From contig NZ_LLZG01000412.1 of NCBI RefSeq assembly GCF_001509475.1, positions 1-47,909 of the forward strand: a stretch of 47,909 nt of DNA. Reading direction: 5' to 3'. Source of the stretch: Streptomyces regalis. GTDB taxonomy: Bacteria > Actinomycetota > Actinomycetes > Streptomycetales > Streptomycetaceae. Within the stretch, counting starts at the first letter, position 1; the number at the start of each line of letters is the position of its first letter. The position numbers and the translations under genes are program-made. This document shows positions 15,326 through 23,899 of the stretch, piece after piece. The notes below the pieces were generated by a model. It saw only the letters and a list, made by a program, of their open reading frames with translations. It had not been told where the DNA came from and made no database searches.

Positions 15326-16234
15326 TCACCAGGTTTTCGCGGCCGCCAGCAGGCGCTCGCGGACGAGTGTCACGTGTGGGTTGGTGGAGCTGCCCGGGCG
15401 CTGGACGAGGTAGGAGGTGTTGATCGGCGGGTCCTCCGGCTGGTGCAGCAGACGGAGGACGCCGGAGGCGAGTTCGGTGCGGCACAGATAGCTGGGCAGG
15501 ACGCTCCAGCCGGCGCCGACGGTGACGGCGGTGAGGACGCTGCGCAGGTCGGGGACGGTGATCGCGGCCTGGGCGTGCAGGCGGCGGTCGAAGACGTGGC
15601 GCCAGTAGCGGCGGGCGATGGGCAGATCCTCGGCGTAGGCGATCAGCGGAAGGCTCTCCAGGGCAGTGGGCAGCTCCTGCCCCTTGAGCCGTTCTGCCCA
15701 TACCGGTGCGGCGACCAGGACGAACTCCTCGTCGCCGAGGAGTTCGGCGTGCAGCGTCCGGCCACGAGGCCGCCGGGTGGCGATGACGAGGTCGTGGTGC
15801 CCGGCCCGCAGTTCTTCGAGCAGTGATTCGGTCAGCCCGGTGGCCACCCGCAGCCGGACGCCCTGCGCGACCAGCTGGGCCAGCACCGTGAGGCCGAGAG
15901 TGCCGAGGAACTCCGCGGGTCCCGCCAGATGGACCGGCGCCACGGTGCTGCTCGGTTCCTCGCCGGTGATGACGGCCAACTGGTCGAGGGGCGCCGACAG
16001 CCGGGCGGCGAGTTCGTCCGCATGGGGCAGCGGAGTGACGCCTTGCGCCCGGCGTTCGAACAGCTCGCGGCCCAGGCGCCTCTCCAGTGCCCGGATGTGC
16101 GTGGTGACGGTGGACTGCGACAGGCTCAGCTGACGCGCCGCGGCGGTGAAGGAGCCCAGGCGGTGCACCGCGAGGAAGGTGCGCAGCAGATTCAGGTCCA
16201 GCGGACCGGACCCATGAATGTCGTGATCGCTCAC
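15326..16234 (-). CDS. LysR-family transcriptional regulator
   Basis: 302 residues. The N-terminal HTH LDLNLLRTFLAVHRLGSFTA, then ARQLSLSQSTVTTHIRALER and LGRELFERRAQGVTPL is canonical LysR. The rest is the periplasmic-binding-like effector domain. Start GTG 16234 chosen because the HTH begins about 12 residues later; the frame extends upstream without homology. No strong ribosome site. Divergent from two DJ-1/PfpI genes, which are its probable targets; a perfect palindrome lies between. Confidence 0.88.
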   Translation of the reverse strand: MSDHDIHGSGPLDLNLLRTFLAVHRLGSFTAAARQLSLSQSTVTTHIRALERRLGRELFERRAQGVTPLPHADELAARLSAPLDQLAVITGEEPSSTVAPVHLAGPAEFLGTLGLTVLAQLVAQGVRLRVATGLTESLLEELRAGHHDLVIATRRPRGRTLHAELLGDEEFVLVAAPVWAERLKGQELPTALESLPLIAYAEDLPIARRYWRHVFDRRLHAQAAITVPDLRSVLTAVTVGAGWSVLPSYLCRTELASGVLRLLHQPEDPPINTSYLVQRPGSSTNPHVTLVRERLLAAAKTW

Positions 16235-16302
16235 GGCTTCGAGCCTACGAGGTAGGCAAGCCGGCCAGGTGCCGTATGTCCCCCGACCAGGCATCGGTTC
16301 TT

Positions 16303-16317
16303 CGATACCCGGTATCG
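16303..16317. promoter_or_regulatory. LysR-box palindrome
   Basis: CGATACCCGGTATCG: 7-bp arms CGATACC and GGTATCG around one base, fitting the T-N11-A form of LysR sites. It is in the 154-bp region between the LysR gene and the first DJ-1/PfpI gene. A further GATAC occurs at about 16334. Confidence 0.65.
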
Positions 16318-16388
16318 GGCTCTTCATTGGCGCCGATACATCAACAGCTTTAGCTTCGAAACCACGGGCCGCCAGGAGACGAGGGAAA

Positions 16389-17087
16389 ATGAGACAGAAA
16401 AAGATTCTTGCGGTCGTGACCAATCAGGCCACCTATGGGGCGAGCAAGCACCAGACCGGACTGTGGCTGGGTGAGCTCGTCCATTTCTACGACAAGGCGG
16501 TGAAGGCCGGTCACACGGTGGACGTGGTGAGCCCGGCGGGCGGCGAGGTGCCGCTCGACCCTCGTAGCCTCGGTCGCTTGTTCGTTGACCGGACGGTTCG
16601 CGGGTATCTCGACGACCAAGCCTTCATGGACACCCTGAAGGCCACCCCTTCCGTTGCCGACACAGATCCGGACGACTACTCCACGATCTTCTTCACGGGT
16701 GGTCACGGCACCATGTGGGACTTCCCCGACAGCGTCGACCTGCAGCGAACGGCCCAGGCCATCTACGCCGACGGCGGCATCGTCTCCTCGGTATGCCACG
16801 GCGCCTGCGCCCTCATCAACCTCCGCGACACCGACGGAAACCCCCTGGTGAGGAACCGCACCGTCACCGGCTTCGCGACGGTCGAGGAACGGCTGGCCGG
16901 CGTGAAGAGCAGGGTGCCGTTCCTCCTGGAGGACGAACTGCGCGCGAAGGGCGCCAAGTACGTGCGCTCCACCATCCCCATGACACCGCACGCCGTGCGC
17001 GACGGCCGCCTGATCACGGGACAGAACCCGGTGTCCACCAAGGCCGTCAGCGACCTGATCCTCGCCGCCTTGGCCGGCATCGAATGA
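16389..17087 (+). CDS. DJ-1/PfpI-family protein (Hsp31-like), copy 1
   Basis: 232 residues of the class I glutamine-amidotransferase-like fold. The nucleophile elbow is SSVCHGACAL (Cys136, His137), with the usual acidic residue Glu29 and the FFTGGHGTMWDFPD loop. Larger DJ-1 proteins of this subtype (YhbO/Hsp31/GLXI groups) act as glyoxalase III, deglycase or chaperone; which applies is unknown. ATG 16389 has GAGGGAAA upstream. It is followed 35 nt later by a paralogue; the pair is divergent from a LysR regulator and so probably responds to electrophile or carbonyl stress (inference). Confidence 0.87.
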   Translation: MRQKKILAVVTNQATYGASKHQTGLWLGELVHFYDKAVKAGHTVDVVSPAGGEVPLDPRSLGRLFVDRTVRGYLDDQAFMDTLKATPSVADTDPDDYSTIFFTGGHGTMWDFPDSVDLQRTAQAIYADGGIVSSVCHGACALINLRDTDGNPLVRNRTVTGFATVEERLAGVKSRVPFLLEDELRAKGAKYVRSTIPMTPHAVRDGRLITGQNPVSTKAVSDLILAALAGIE

Positions 17088-17122
17088 CGACCCAGCCAAA
17101 CCCGGCTCTAGGAGACCGCACC

Positions 17123-17818
17123 ATGTCGAAGATCCTTTTCGTGATGACCGGCGCCGACCACTGGACGCTCGCCGACGGCACCAAGCACCCGACCGGCTTC
17201 TGGGCCGAGGAGGCCGTGACCCCGTACCAGGCGTTCACCGCCGCCGGCCACGAGATCGTCGTCACCACGCCGGGCGGCGTCGTGCCGCCCCTGGACCAGG
17301 GAAGCCTGGCGCCGCAGTTCAACGGCGGCGAAGAGGGTGCGAAGAAGATGGCGGATACCATCGCCTCGATCAGCGAGATCCAGCACCCCATCAAGCTGCA
17401 GGACGTCGACCTCGACGACTACGCCGCCGTCTTCTACCCCGGTGGCCACGGCCCGATGGAGGACCTCGCCGTCGACGCCACCTCCGGCAAGCTCCTCGTC
17501 AACGCGCTCGCCTCGGGTAAGCCGCTCGGCGTGGTCTGCCACGCCCCGGCCGCCCTGCTGGCAGCCACCCGGTCCGACGGCGGCAATGCCTTCTCCGGCT
17601 ACCGGCTGACCGGTTTCAGCAACGCCGAGGAGATCCAGAGCGGTCTGGCGGCGGGCGCCAAGTGGCTGCTCCAGGACCGCCTGGTCGAGATCGGCGCGGA
17701 CTACCAGGAGGGCGAGCCGTGGGCCCCGAACGTGGTCGTCGACCGCAACCTGGTCACCGGTCAGAACCCCGCCTCCGCCGGACCCGCCGCAGCCGAAATG
17801 CTCAAGAAGCTGGCCTGA
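17123..17818 (+). CDS. DJ-1/PfpI-family protein, copy 2
   Basis: 231 residues, clearly paralogous to the preceding gene: GVVCHAPAALL (Cys139, His140), Glu29/30, and FYPGGHGPMEDLAVD. ATG 17123 has TAGGAG upstream; an in-frame ATG at 17084 overlapping the previous stop is a less likely start. Together with copy 1 it forms a LysR-controlled pair. It differs from copy 1 mainly in the loop around residues 60-90, which may set substrate choice. Confidence 0.87.
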   Translation: MSKILFVMTGADHWTLADGTKHPTGFWAEEAVTPYQAFTAAGHEIVVTTPGGVVPPLDQGSLAPQFNGGEEGAKKMADTIASISEIQHPIKLQDVDLDDYAAVFYPGGHGPMEDLAVDATSGKLLVNALASGKPLGVVCHAPAALLAATRSDGGNAFSGYRLTGFSNAEEIQSGLAAGAKWLLQDRLVEIGADYQEGEPWAPNVVVDRNLVTGQNPASAGPAAAEMLKKLA

Positions 17819-17892
17819 CCCACGGCTTCGGGATGACCATCTCCGGCGAGTCCTGACTGGGCGGCGCGCCGAACAGGCGGGAGGTTCTGAAC

Positions 17893-17919
17893 AAACCCCA
17901 GGCCACTGACCTGGGGTTT
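17893..17919. terminator. Hairpin beside tRNA relic b; serves the DJ-1 operon
   Basis: AAACCCCAGG (17893-17902) pairs perfectly with CCTGGGGTTT (17910-17919), loop 7 nt. Related, less perfect versions flank relics d (CCAGG/CCTGG, about 31379-31395) and e (about 36036-36055). It is probably the natural terminator downstream of the ancestral tRNA-Gly gene, and here it also ends the DJ-1 operon. Confidence 0.7.
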
Positions 17920-17927
17920 CATCGTGA

Positions 17928-17970
17928 CGCGGGTGGCGAGAATCGAACTCGCGCTCTCAGCTTGGGAAGC
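17928..17970 (-). repeat. tRNA-Gly 3'-half relic b (att-like)
   Basis: Minus strand carries CTTCCCAAGCTGAGAGC, then GCGAGTTCGATTCTCGCCAC and the CCCGC acceptor side. The T-arm differs at one base from the other copies (GCCACC instead of GTCACC). No 5' half is present. Confidence 0.75.
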
Positions 17971-18098
17971 GACGGCGCTCAAGCGACCGTATGCCTGCCG
18001 GCCTGGGTGGATGTCGTCCTGCCGGTGCGGTCGTGCGGCCTGGTCGCACCGCTGTTGACCGTGGTTGTCCGCTCTTACGGGCATGCTGTGGGCACGGG
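17971..18098. repeat. Repeat arm attached to relic b
   Basis: GACCGTGGTTGTCCGCTCTT begins at 18057, again 87 nt past the tRNA end, and continues ACGGGCATGCTGTGGGCACG, nearly identical to the arm next to relic a. Confidence 0.65.
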
Positions 18099-18133
18099 CA
18101 GCACCAGCAGCCGGGCCATGCGTGCGCGCGACC

Positions 18134-18301
18134 GTGTCTGTGACCCAGATCGACATCGACGATGACGCCCTGGAACGCGCCATGGCTCTGGCCAAGGTCA
18201 GGACCAAGAAGGAGGCGGTCAATCTCGCTCTGCACTTCTACGCCGAGCAGCAGGAGCGTGCGGCACGGATCAGCCGTCACTTCGAGCGGGCGCGTGAGTG
18301 A
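18134..18301 (+). CDS. vapB: VapB-type antitoxin, second module
   Basis: About 55 residues: VTQIDIDDDALERAMALAKV, then RTKKEAVNLALHFYAEQQER, a typical VapB ribbon-helix-helix. Start GTG 18134 or 18140; no ribosome site is visible and the start lies only about 35 bp from the repeat arm, so the original promoter may have been replaced. It overlaps the start of a frameshifted vapC, so it may now be an orphan antitoxin. Confidence 0.75.
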   Translation: MSVTQIDIDDDALERAMALAKVRTKKEAVNLALHFYAEQQERAARISRHFERARE

Positions 18302-18721
18302 AGCACAGCCGGTGATCCACCTGCTCGACACCTCCGGCCTGGTCCGGCTGCTCCGCGATCCCAAACTGCAATCGGCCTGGTACGACGCGATCGATGCCGG
18401 GGCCATCGCCTCCTGTTACGCGCAGCGCGCCGAGTTCCTCCACAGCGCCCGGTACGGACGCGAGTACGACGAGATCGCGGAGATGTTCACCGCCGCTACC
18501 CCGGCGTGTCGGTGCCGAAGAACGCGGGGCGCTGGATCGGTGTGGTGCAACACCGTATGGCCCAGGCCGGGGAGCATCGCGGCGCCTCGGCGGTGGACCT
18601 CGTCATCGCCGCCACCGCGGCCCACCACGGCCTGGCCGTCCTGCACGACGATGCCGACTACCGCGCCATTGCCGGGCACGCATCCGACCTGAGCGAGCAC
18701 AACGTCCACGACATCGCCTGA
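18294..18721 (+). pseudogene. vapC: VapC toxin with single-base frameshift
   Basis: GTG 18294 overlaps the vapB stop. The first part reads VIHLLDTSGLVRLLRDP and AIASCYAQRAEFLHSARYGR (first Asp and the Glu). After EIAEMFT, near 18492, the frame is lost, and YPGVSVPKNAGRWIGVVQHR then ASAVDLVIAATAAHHGLAVL and HDDADYRAIAG continue in another frame to 18721. One missing base at ACCG-CCGCTAC explains it. The second half, with two catalytic Asp residues, would be lost, so the toxin should be inactive. Confidence 0.8.
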
Positions 18722-19036
18722 GGCGCTTCCGCCGCCCGGCAGGTTGTGAATGTTGCCGGAGGGCCAATCGCCCGCGTGTGGCTTCTCCGAGCCGACGGGA
18801 GCGGCGGTATGTGCCTTGGCGGGAGCGAGTAGAGCGACGAGGGAAGTGGCCACGACGGCGGCCTGATGCCAAGGGCAACAGCGCGACACCTCATTGGCAT
18901 GGCCTTGAAACACTGCTGACGGACGCTCGTGGTGCACCTCCGGTCTCCACCGCAACTCACCCCCCACTGGGCCGGGTTCGACCGAATGATGCGCCACGGC
19001 CCTCCCCGGCCGTGGGCCGCGGGCGAGGAGGATTGA
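18722..19036. other. Intergenic region with possible signal-peptide scrap
   Basis: Minus strand from about 18888 reads SRCCPWHQAAVVATSLVALL, then APAKAHTAAPVG, which looks like an export signal followed by a short mature region. It then runs into vapC antisense, so at best it is a gene remnant. The end of the region is upstream sequence of the amine-oxidase gene. Confidence 0.3.
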
Positions 19037-20638
19037 ATGGTTGCAGAGGCATCTCGCCGTGACTTCCTGAGATCGGTCGGGATCACGGGCGGCGCCGGAA
19101 TGCTGTACTCGGCGATGGGAGCCCTGGGTCTCGCACCGGTCCCGGACGCGAGGGCCGAGGAGTACCGTGCGCCCCAGAGCGGCGACTTCGCACTCACCGG
19201 ACGGAGTGGCAGGAAAGTCGTCATACTCGGCGGCGGCATAGCGGGCCTGGCGACGGCGTACGAACTGGGCAAAGCAGGCTACGACTGCCGGATTCTGGAG
19301 GCGAAGGACCGTCCGGGCGGCCGCAACTGGACGGTCCGCGACGGCACCACACTGACCGACCTCGACGGGCGCACCCAGACGGGCTCGTTCTCCAAGGGCC
19401 AGTACATGAACGCGGGCCCGGCCCGGCTGCCGCAGTCCCACGTCACGCTCGAGTACTGCCGCGAACTCGGCGTTCCCCTCCAGGTGTTCACCAACCAGAA
19501 CGCCAACGCGTACATCTACCACGAGAACAGCGCCGCCCTCGCGGGCAAGGCGATCCGCTGGCGCACGGCGAAGGCCGATGTCTACGGCTATGTCTCCGAA
19601 CTGCTCGCCAAGGCCACCGACCAGGGTGCCCTGGACACGGAGCTCACCGCCGCCGACAAGGAGCGGCTCATCGCCTTCCTGCAGAACTTCGGCGCCATCA
19701 AGGGCAAGGCCGACGGCTTCGCCTACACCGGCAGCGACCGGCGCGGTTACTCGGTCGAGCCGGGTGCGGCCTTCGAGGAGGGCACGGTGCTCGGCCCGGT
19801 GCCTTCCCTGTCGGACGTCGTCGCGAGCGGCGTCGGGCAGCGATTCTCCTTCGAGTTCGGCTACGACCAGGCCATGCTGATGTTCCAGCCGGTGGGCGGG
19901 ATGGACGCGATCCCGTACGCGCTGGCGAGGGCCATCGGCCAGGGCCGGATCACCTACGGCGCCAGGGCGACGGAGGTCAAGGACCTCCAGGACGGCGCCG
20001 AGGTCACCTACGAGGACGCCGAGGGCCGCACCCGCACCCAGCGGGCCGACTTCGTCGTGGCGGCGATCCCGCCCATGGTCATGGCCCGGGTCAAGCACAA
20101 CCTGGGCGCCGGCATCACCGCGGCGCTGAAGTACCCCGTCGCGACTCCCGTCGGCAAGATCGGGCTCGAGTACCGGAGCCGCTGGTGGGAGACCGACGAG
20201 CACATCTACGGCGGCATCACGCCGACCGACATGGACCTGTCCACCATCTGGTACCCCTCGTACGGCTACCAGGGCCGCCGTGGCACGCTCATCGGCTACT
20301 ACAACTTCGGCGCCAACGCCGTCGCCTACAGCGAACTGCCGCACGCCCAGCGGGTGGGGCGCGCGGTGAGCCAGGGCGTGAAGATCCACGGAGACAAGTA
20401 CCGCACCGAGCTCGACCACTCCTTCAGCGTGGCCTGGCACCGCACGCCCCATATCGAGGGCGGCTGGGTGGGCTGGCCGTCGCAGAGCGGCCCGGAGTAC
20501 GCGCTGCTGAACAAGCCCGCAGGGCACGTCTACTTCGCCGGCGACTGGCTCAGCCACGTCATCGCCTGGCAGCACGGCGCGTTCACCTCGGCCCGCAAGG
20601 TCGTCACCGACATCCACGAGAGGGTGATGGCCGGATGA
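19037..20638 (+). CDS. Tat-exported flavin amine / L-amino acid oxidase
   Basis: 533 residues. N-terminal twin-arginine signal SRRDFLRSVG (Arg7-Arg8) with a hydrophobic stretch and an Ala-rich cleavage region near residue 40. The FAD Rossmann motif VVILGGGIAGLATAYELGKA starts at residue 61, followed by LEAKDRPGGRNWTVR, as in PF01593 flavin monoamine/L-amino acid oxidases. The C-terminal YFAGDWLSHVIAWQHGAFTS completes the FAD site. It would oxidise an amine or amino acid outside the membrane, giving an imine and H2O2. ATG 19037 follows GAGGAGG. The stop overlaps the Rid gene start (ATGA), so the two are coupled. Confidence 0.9.
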   Translation: MVAEASRRDFLRSVGITGGAGMLYSAMGALGLAPVPDARAEEYRAPQSGDFALTGRSGRKVVILGGGIAGLATAYELGKAGYDCRILEAKDRPGGRNWTVRDGTTLTDLDGRTQTGSFSKGQYMNAGPARLPQSHVTLEYCRELGVPLQVFTNQNANAYIYHENSAALAGKAIRWRTAKADVYGYVSELLAKATDQGALDTELTAADKERLIAFLQNFGAIKGKADGFAYTGSDRRGYSVEPGAAFEEGTVLGPVPSLSDVVASGVGQRFSFEFGYDQAMLMFQPVGGMDAIPYALARAIGQGRITYGARATEVKDLQDGAEVTYEDAEGRTRTQRADFVVAAIPPMVMARVKHNLGAGITAALKYPVATPVGKIGLEYRSRWWETDEHIYGGITPTDMDLSTIWYPSYGYQGRRGTLIGYYNFGANAVAYSELPHAQRVGRAVSQGVKIHGDKYRTELDHSFSVAWHRTPHIEGGWVGWPSQSGPEYALLNKPAGHVYFAGDWLSHVIAWQHGAFTSARKVVTDIHERVMAG

Positions 20639-21276
20639 AGCGGCCTTCGAAGGTCCTCACCGCCACGGTCCTGACCGGCGCGTTTCTCGCGGGTGGTACC
20701 GCGCTGGCCGACGCCCGGGGCTGGTGGCCCAGCCCGAAGGAAGTACGGGTCATGCTGCCCGAAGGCCAGTCCAACCCCGCCATCGCGGGCGGCGTGGCGA
20801 CCGGCGGGGAAGTGGCCGTCTACCAGAGCAGTGGGCTCGGGCCGTCCCCGCTCAACCCCAGCGCTCCGGCGGGCACGCCCGAGCGCTACACCGACCCCTC
20901 CCTCACCGAGGGGGCCGAGGGTGTCACGGTCACCGAGGCGCAGGCGCTCGTCGTGCTGCGCAACATCAAGGCCAACCTCGAGGCTGCGGGTGTGACACCG
21001 GCCGATGTCATCACGATGAAGTGCTACCTGATGAAGCCGCCGGGCGCCACCGTCGCCGACTACGCGGGCTGGAACCGCGCGTACCGGCAGTACTTCGCGA
21101 ACGTCGACCTCAAGTCGCTGGAGGTCGTGCCGGTGCCCATGGGTACCTCCGCCCCCAAGCCGCCGCTGCTCGCCAACAAGTCCCGCCCGGCGCGGGCGAC
21201 GATGGAGGTCGCCTCACTGGCCGTGCCGGGGTGGCTGGTCGAGGTCGAGGTGACGGCGGCCTACCAGAAGCGCTGA
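20635..21276 (+). CDS. Secreted Rid-family (YjgF/YER057c/UK114) imine deaminase
   Basis: 213 residues: signal peptide (residues 1 to about 26, ending GTALADA), then a Rid domain. The C-terminal RPARATMEVASL carries the conserved arginine (Arg187) that binds the imino acid carboxylate in RidA enzymes. An insert around residues 60-100 makes it longer than the usual 130-residue RidA. It is translationally coupled to the amine/amino acid oxidase, so it most likely hydrolyses the 2-imino acids that oxidase releases. Export of both partners is inferred from their signals. Confidence 0.85.
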   Translation: MKRPSKVLTATVLTGAFLAGGTALADARGWWPSPKEVRVMLPEGQSNPAIAGGVATGGEVAVYQSSGLGPSPLNPSAPAGTPERYTDPSLTEGAEGVTVTEAQALVVLRNIKANLEAAGVTPADVITMKCYLMKPPGATVADYAGWNRAYRQYFANVDLKSLEVVPVPMGTSAPKPPLLANKSRPARATMEVASLAVPGWLVEVEVTAAYQKR

Positions 21277-21414
21277 TCAGCCCGGTTCAGGCAGGCAACC
21301 GCACTGCGAGGCGGGGTCCGCGGGACCGGGCTCCGCCCCGTCTGCCACGGCCGGGCCCCACCACAGCGGGGGCAGCGGAGGGCACCGCGGCCGTGTGGCC
21401 CTTGAAGCGTGACG

Positions 21415-21448
21415 CGCGGGGCCGCGCCCGCATCGGCGCGGCCCCGCG
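21415..21448. terminator. Bidirectional terminator hairpin
   Basis: Perfect 13-bp stem CGCGGGGCCGCGC (21415-21427) with GCGCGGCCCCGCG (21436-21448), 8-nt loop, between the convergent Rid (+) and LVIVD (-) genes. Confidence 0.8.
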
Positions 21449-21483
21449 TCGTCAGCGGCCCCGTTCCTGACCGCGCCCGCTGC

Positions 21484-23379
21484 TCACAGTCCTCCGGTGT
21501 ACTCGAAGATGTAGAGCCCGTGGTCGCGATCGGAGGCGGCGACGTACTCCTTGCCGCCGGACTCGAAGACCTGGGCGCCCCAGAAGTTGTTGCCGCCCTC
21601 GTCGATGTAGCGGCCCACCTCGACGATCTCGTCGTCGACGATCTTCGCGACGCGCAGTCCGGCCGCGTAGTACGAGAAGTAGAGCAGGTCGGCCCGCTTC
21701 TCGGAGACGGCCACCTCGTGGATGGACAGGTCGCCGGAGCCCGTCGCGTATGCCGGATCGTGCGCCTCGGGAACGGCGTAGGTGTCCAGCTCGGTGAGCT
21801 TGCCGCTCTCGTTGCGGTAGAGGTGCGCGTAGCCCCAGCCGTCGAAGTACGACGAGAAGGTCAGCCGGTCGCCCTTGGTGCCGAGCGCCACCGGCAGCTG
21901 CGCGGGGCCCGTTCCGGCCCGACAGGCCGCGTCGTCGTAGGGCTGGCCGAAGATGGCGAAGCCCTGGCCGCGCGGTGCGACGCCGAAGGCCGGGATGTCA
22001 CCCTCGACGCTCATGCCGAGAGTCTGGTCGCAGGCGTCCGTTCCGGTGCGGTTGAAGACGAGTACGGCGTCGTAGCCGCCGGCCGCGATGACGTTCGCGA
22101 CCTTCTCGCTGAAGGTGCACACTCCGCGCTCGACGACAGCGACGTCCACGGCGTTCGGATCTCCGGCGGGGACCGCCGGGTCGCCGATACAGGCGCCGCC
22201 CACGAAGACGGAGTCGCCGGTGATGGTCCGGCCCTCTTCCAGGCGCGTGGTGTTGCTGCCCTGGCCGGCCGTGATGTCGGTGCCGTCGGTGACGTTGCGG
22301 GCGGTGAGCGCGTATGGCCCGAAGTCCTCGTCGGCGCCGATGACGTACTTGTTGTCGAGGGTGAACTCGGCCTGGTGGGCGTTGCCTTCGGGCGCCACCT
22401 CAAGCCCGCTCTCCAGCGCCTCGGGGTCGAGTGCGGCGAAGTCGGTGTCGCCGAGGTAGGTGACGTTCCTCGGGTCGGTCACGTCGAGGGTGACGTAGCC
22501 GCCGTCCCAGTAGGAGGCGAGCATGATCTGCCGGCCGCCGATCTCCTTGACGACCATGTCGTGCAGGAAGATCTCGGTGAGGTTGGCCGGGGCGTCCTGG
22601 ACGATCTGCGGGAAGGTCTCGTCGAGGTCGTACTCCGCGATGACCTTCGCCTTCTTCGGGTTGGTGATGTCGACGATGTCGACGTCCGGGCCCTCTTCGT
22701 TGTCGACGATGACGGCGTACGCCTTGCTGCCCGCGTCCCAGGCGTAGACGCTGTGGATGTCGTTGGCGTCCTTCTTGCCCTGGCCCATGACCGTCTTGTC
22801 GCCCACGCCCTCCGCGAGCGGCGTCGGATGCGCCGGGTCGCTGACGTCGTAGAGGTTCATGCCGCCGAAGCCGGCGGTCTCCTTGCACTTCTCGTTGTTG
22901 CTGACCAGCACGTCCCCGTTGAAGTACGGGGTGTCGATGTGCAGGGTCTGGATGCCCTCGCCCGGTGCGCTGCCCTCCTTCGCCTGGATGAAGGCGACCT
23001 CCTTGGGTGCGGCGGGCTTGCGGATGTCCACCACGTGCACGCCGTTGTACTTGCAGGTCGCGCCGCCCCAGGCGGCGAGGTAGGCGTACCCCTTGAAGAC
23101 ACCGACGTCGGCGATCTTCTCGGGCTCGACGTTCTTCAGTCCGAGTTTGCTGACGAGCCGGACGTTCTCACTTCCGGCGGGGAGATGGCCCTCGTCACCA
23201 CCGTGCTGGTGGCTGTGGTGATCGTGTGTGGCCCCGGCGTTGTCGATACCGCCGTCGTCGGCGGAGACACCGTCATGTGCTCGGGCGACGCCGGCGAAGG
23301 AACCGGCGACGAGGCCTGCCGCGGCGAGACAACTCGCGGCGCGCACGCGGACCCTCGCTCTGCCCATGGCTCTTCCCAT
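21484..23379 (-). CDS. Secreted LVIVD-repeat protein with inserted PA domain
   Basis: 631 residues. The signal peptide spans residues 1 to about 34 (cleavage after VARA), followed by a His-rich stretch HDHHSHQHGG. The body is a beta-propeller-like set of LVIVD repeats: NGVHVVDIRKPAAPKEVAF, MNLYDVSDPAHPTPLAEG, VDIVDITNPKKAKVIAEYDL, YVTLDVTDPRNVTYLGD. A protease-associated (PA) module is inserted at roughly residues 345-450 (VAVVERGVCTFSEKVANVI). AAGGAG sits just before ATG 23379; a longer frame extends upstream without homology. Function is unknown: probably a cell-surface or secreted binding protein. Neighbours give no clear hint. Confidence 0.8.
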   Translation of the reverse strand: MGRAMGRARVRVRAASCLAAAGLVAGSFAGVARAHDGVSADDGGIDNAGATHDHHSHQHGGDEGHLPAGSENVRLVSKLGLKNVEPEKIADVGVFKGYAYLAAWGGATCKYNGVHVVDIRKPAAPKEVAFIQAKEGSAPGEGIQTLHIDTPYFNGDVLVSNNEKCKETAGFGGMNLYDVSDPAHPTPLAEGVGDKTVMGQGKKDANDIHSVYAWDAGSKAYAVIVDNEEGPDVDIVDITNPKKAKVIAEYDLDETFPQIVQDAPANLTEIFLHDMVVKEIGGRQIMLASYWDGGYVTLDVTDPRNVTYLGDTDFAALDPEALESGLEVAPEGNAHQAEFTLDNKYVIGADEDFGPYALTARNVTDGTDITAGQGSNTTRLEEGRTITGDSVFVGGACIGDPAVPAGDPNAVDVAVVERGVCTFSEKVANVIAAGGYDAVLVFNRTGTDACDQTLGMSVEGDIPAFGVAPRGQGFAIFGQPYDDAACRAGTGPAQLPVALGTKGDRLTFSSYFDGWGYAHLYRNESGKLTELDTYAVPEAHDPAYATGSGDLSIHEVAVSEKRADLLYFSYYAAGLRVAKIVDDEIVEVGRYIDEGGNNFWGAQVFESGGKEYVAASDRDHGLYIFEYTGGL

Positions 23380-23899
23380 GGCTCTCCTTGGTGTGAGAGT
23401 GAAGAAGCGCGGGGGGGCAGCGAGGGGAACGTACTCTGTGCGTGGCCTGTGAGGAAAGGGTTGTGGAGCCGCGTTAACGTGATCGTATTCAGCGTCGGTT
23501 TCGGATGGGGTGTCAGCGGCCGCCGCGGTCAAGGAAGTTCTGCCTCACCGCAGCGGACCGTGACGGGCGGGCTCGCCGGCGTGGCTCAGCCTCGCGGACC
23601 CCGGCGGCGAACCGGCGGGCGGATGCCGGCGTCCTGCACGGAGCTCGTCGACGCGGGCCCCGGGGCGGGCACCGGGGGTGGAGTGGCTGTCGACGCCGAT
23701 CCGTCCATCCGCGCCACCACCGCCAAGGCCCCGCCCCGGAGCGTGCCGCCGCACTGCACCGAGGGCCGTCGACCTCGACAACCTCGTGGTTCGCGTCCGC
23801 GCCGCCGAGTGGGAGCGGACCAGCCGGCGGGCTCCCGGCCCGACCAAGTCCGACGCGGGGTTCCGCGTCGTCGTCCTCCTGGCCGCTCTGGACAACAAA
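23380..23899. other. 520-bp region with no gene seen
   Basis: Upstream region of the LVIVD gene. Several overlapping frames exist on both strands but none has recognisable motifs; they look like high-GC noise. Next to it lies the tail of the moaE pseudogene. Confidence 0.4.

Noticed and set aside
18416..20617. 733-residue minus-strand open frame
   Set aside because: Antisense shadow of the amine-oxidase gene; the sense frame has clear FAD motifs.
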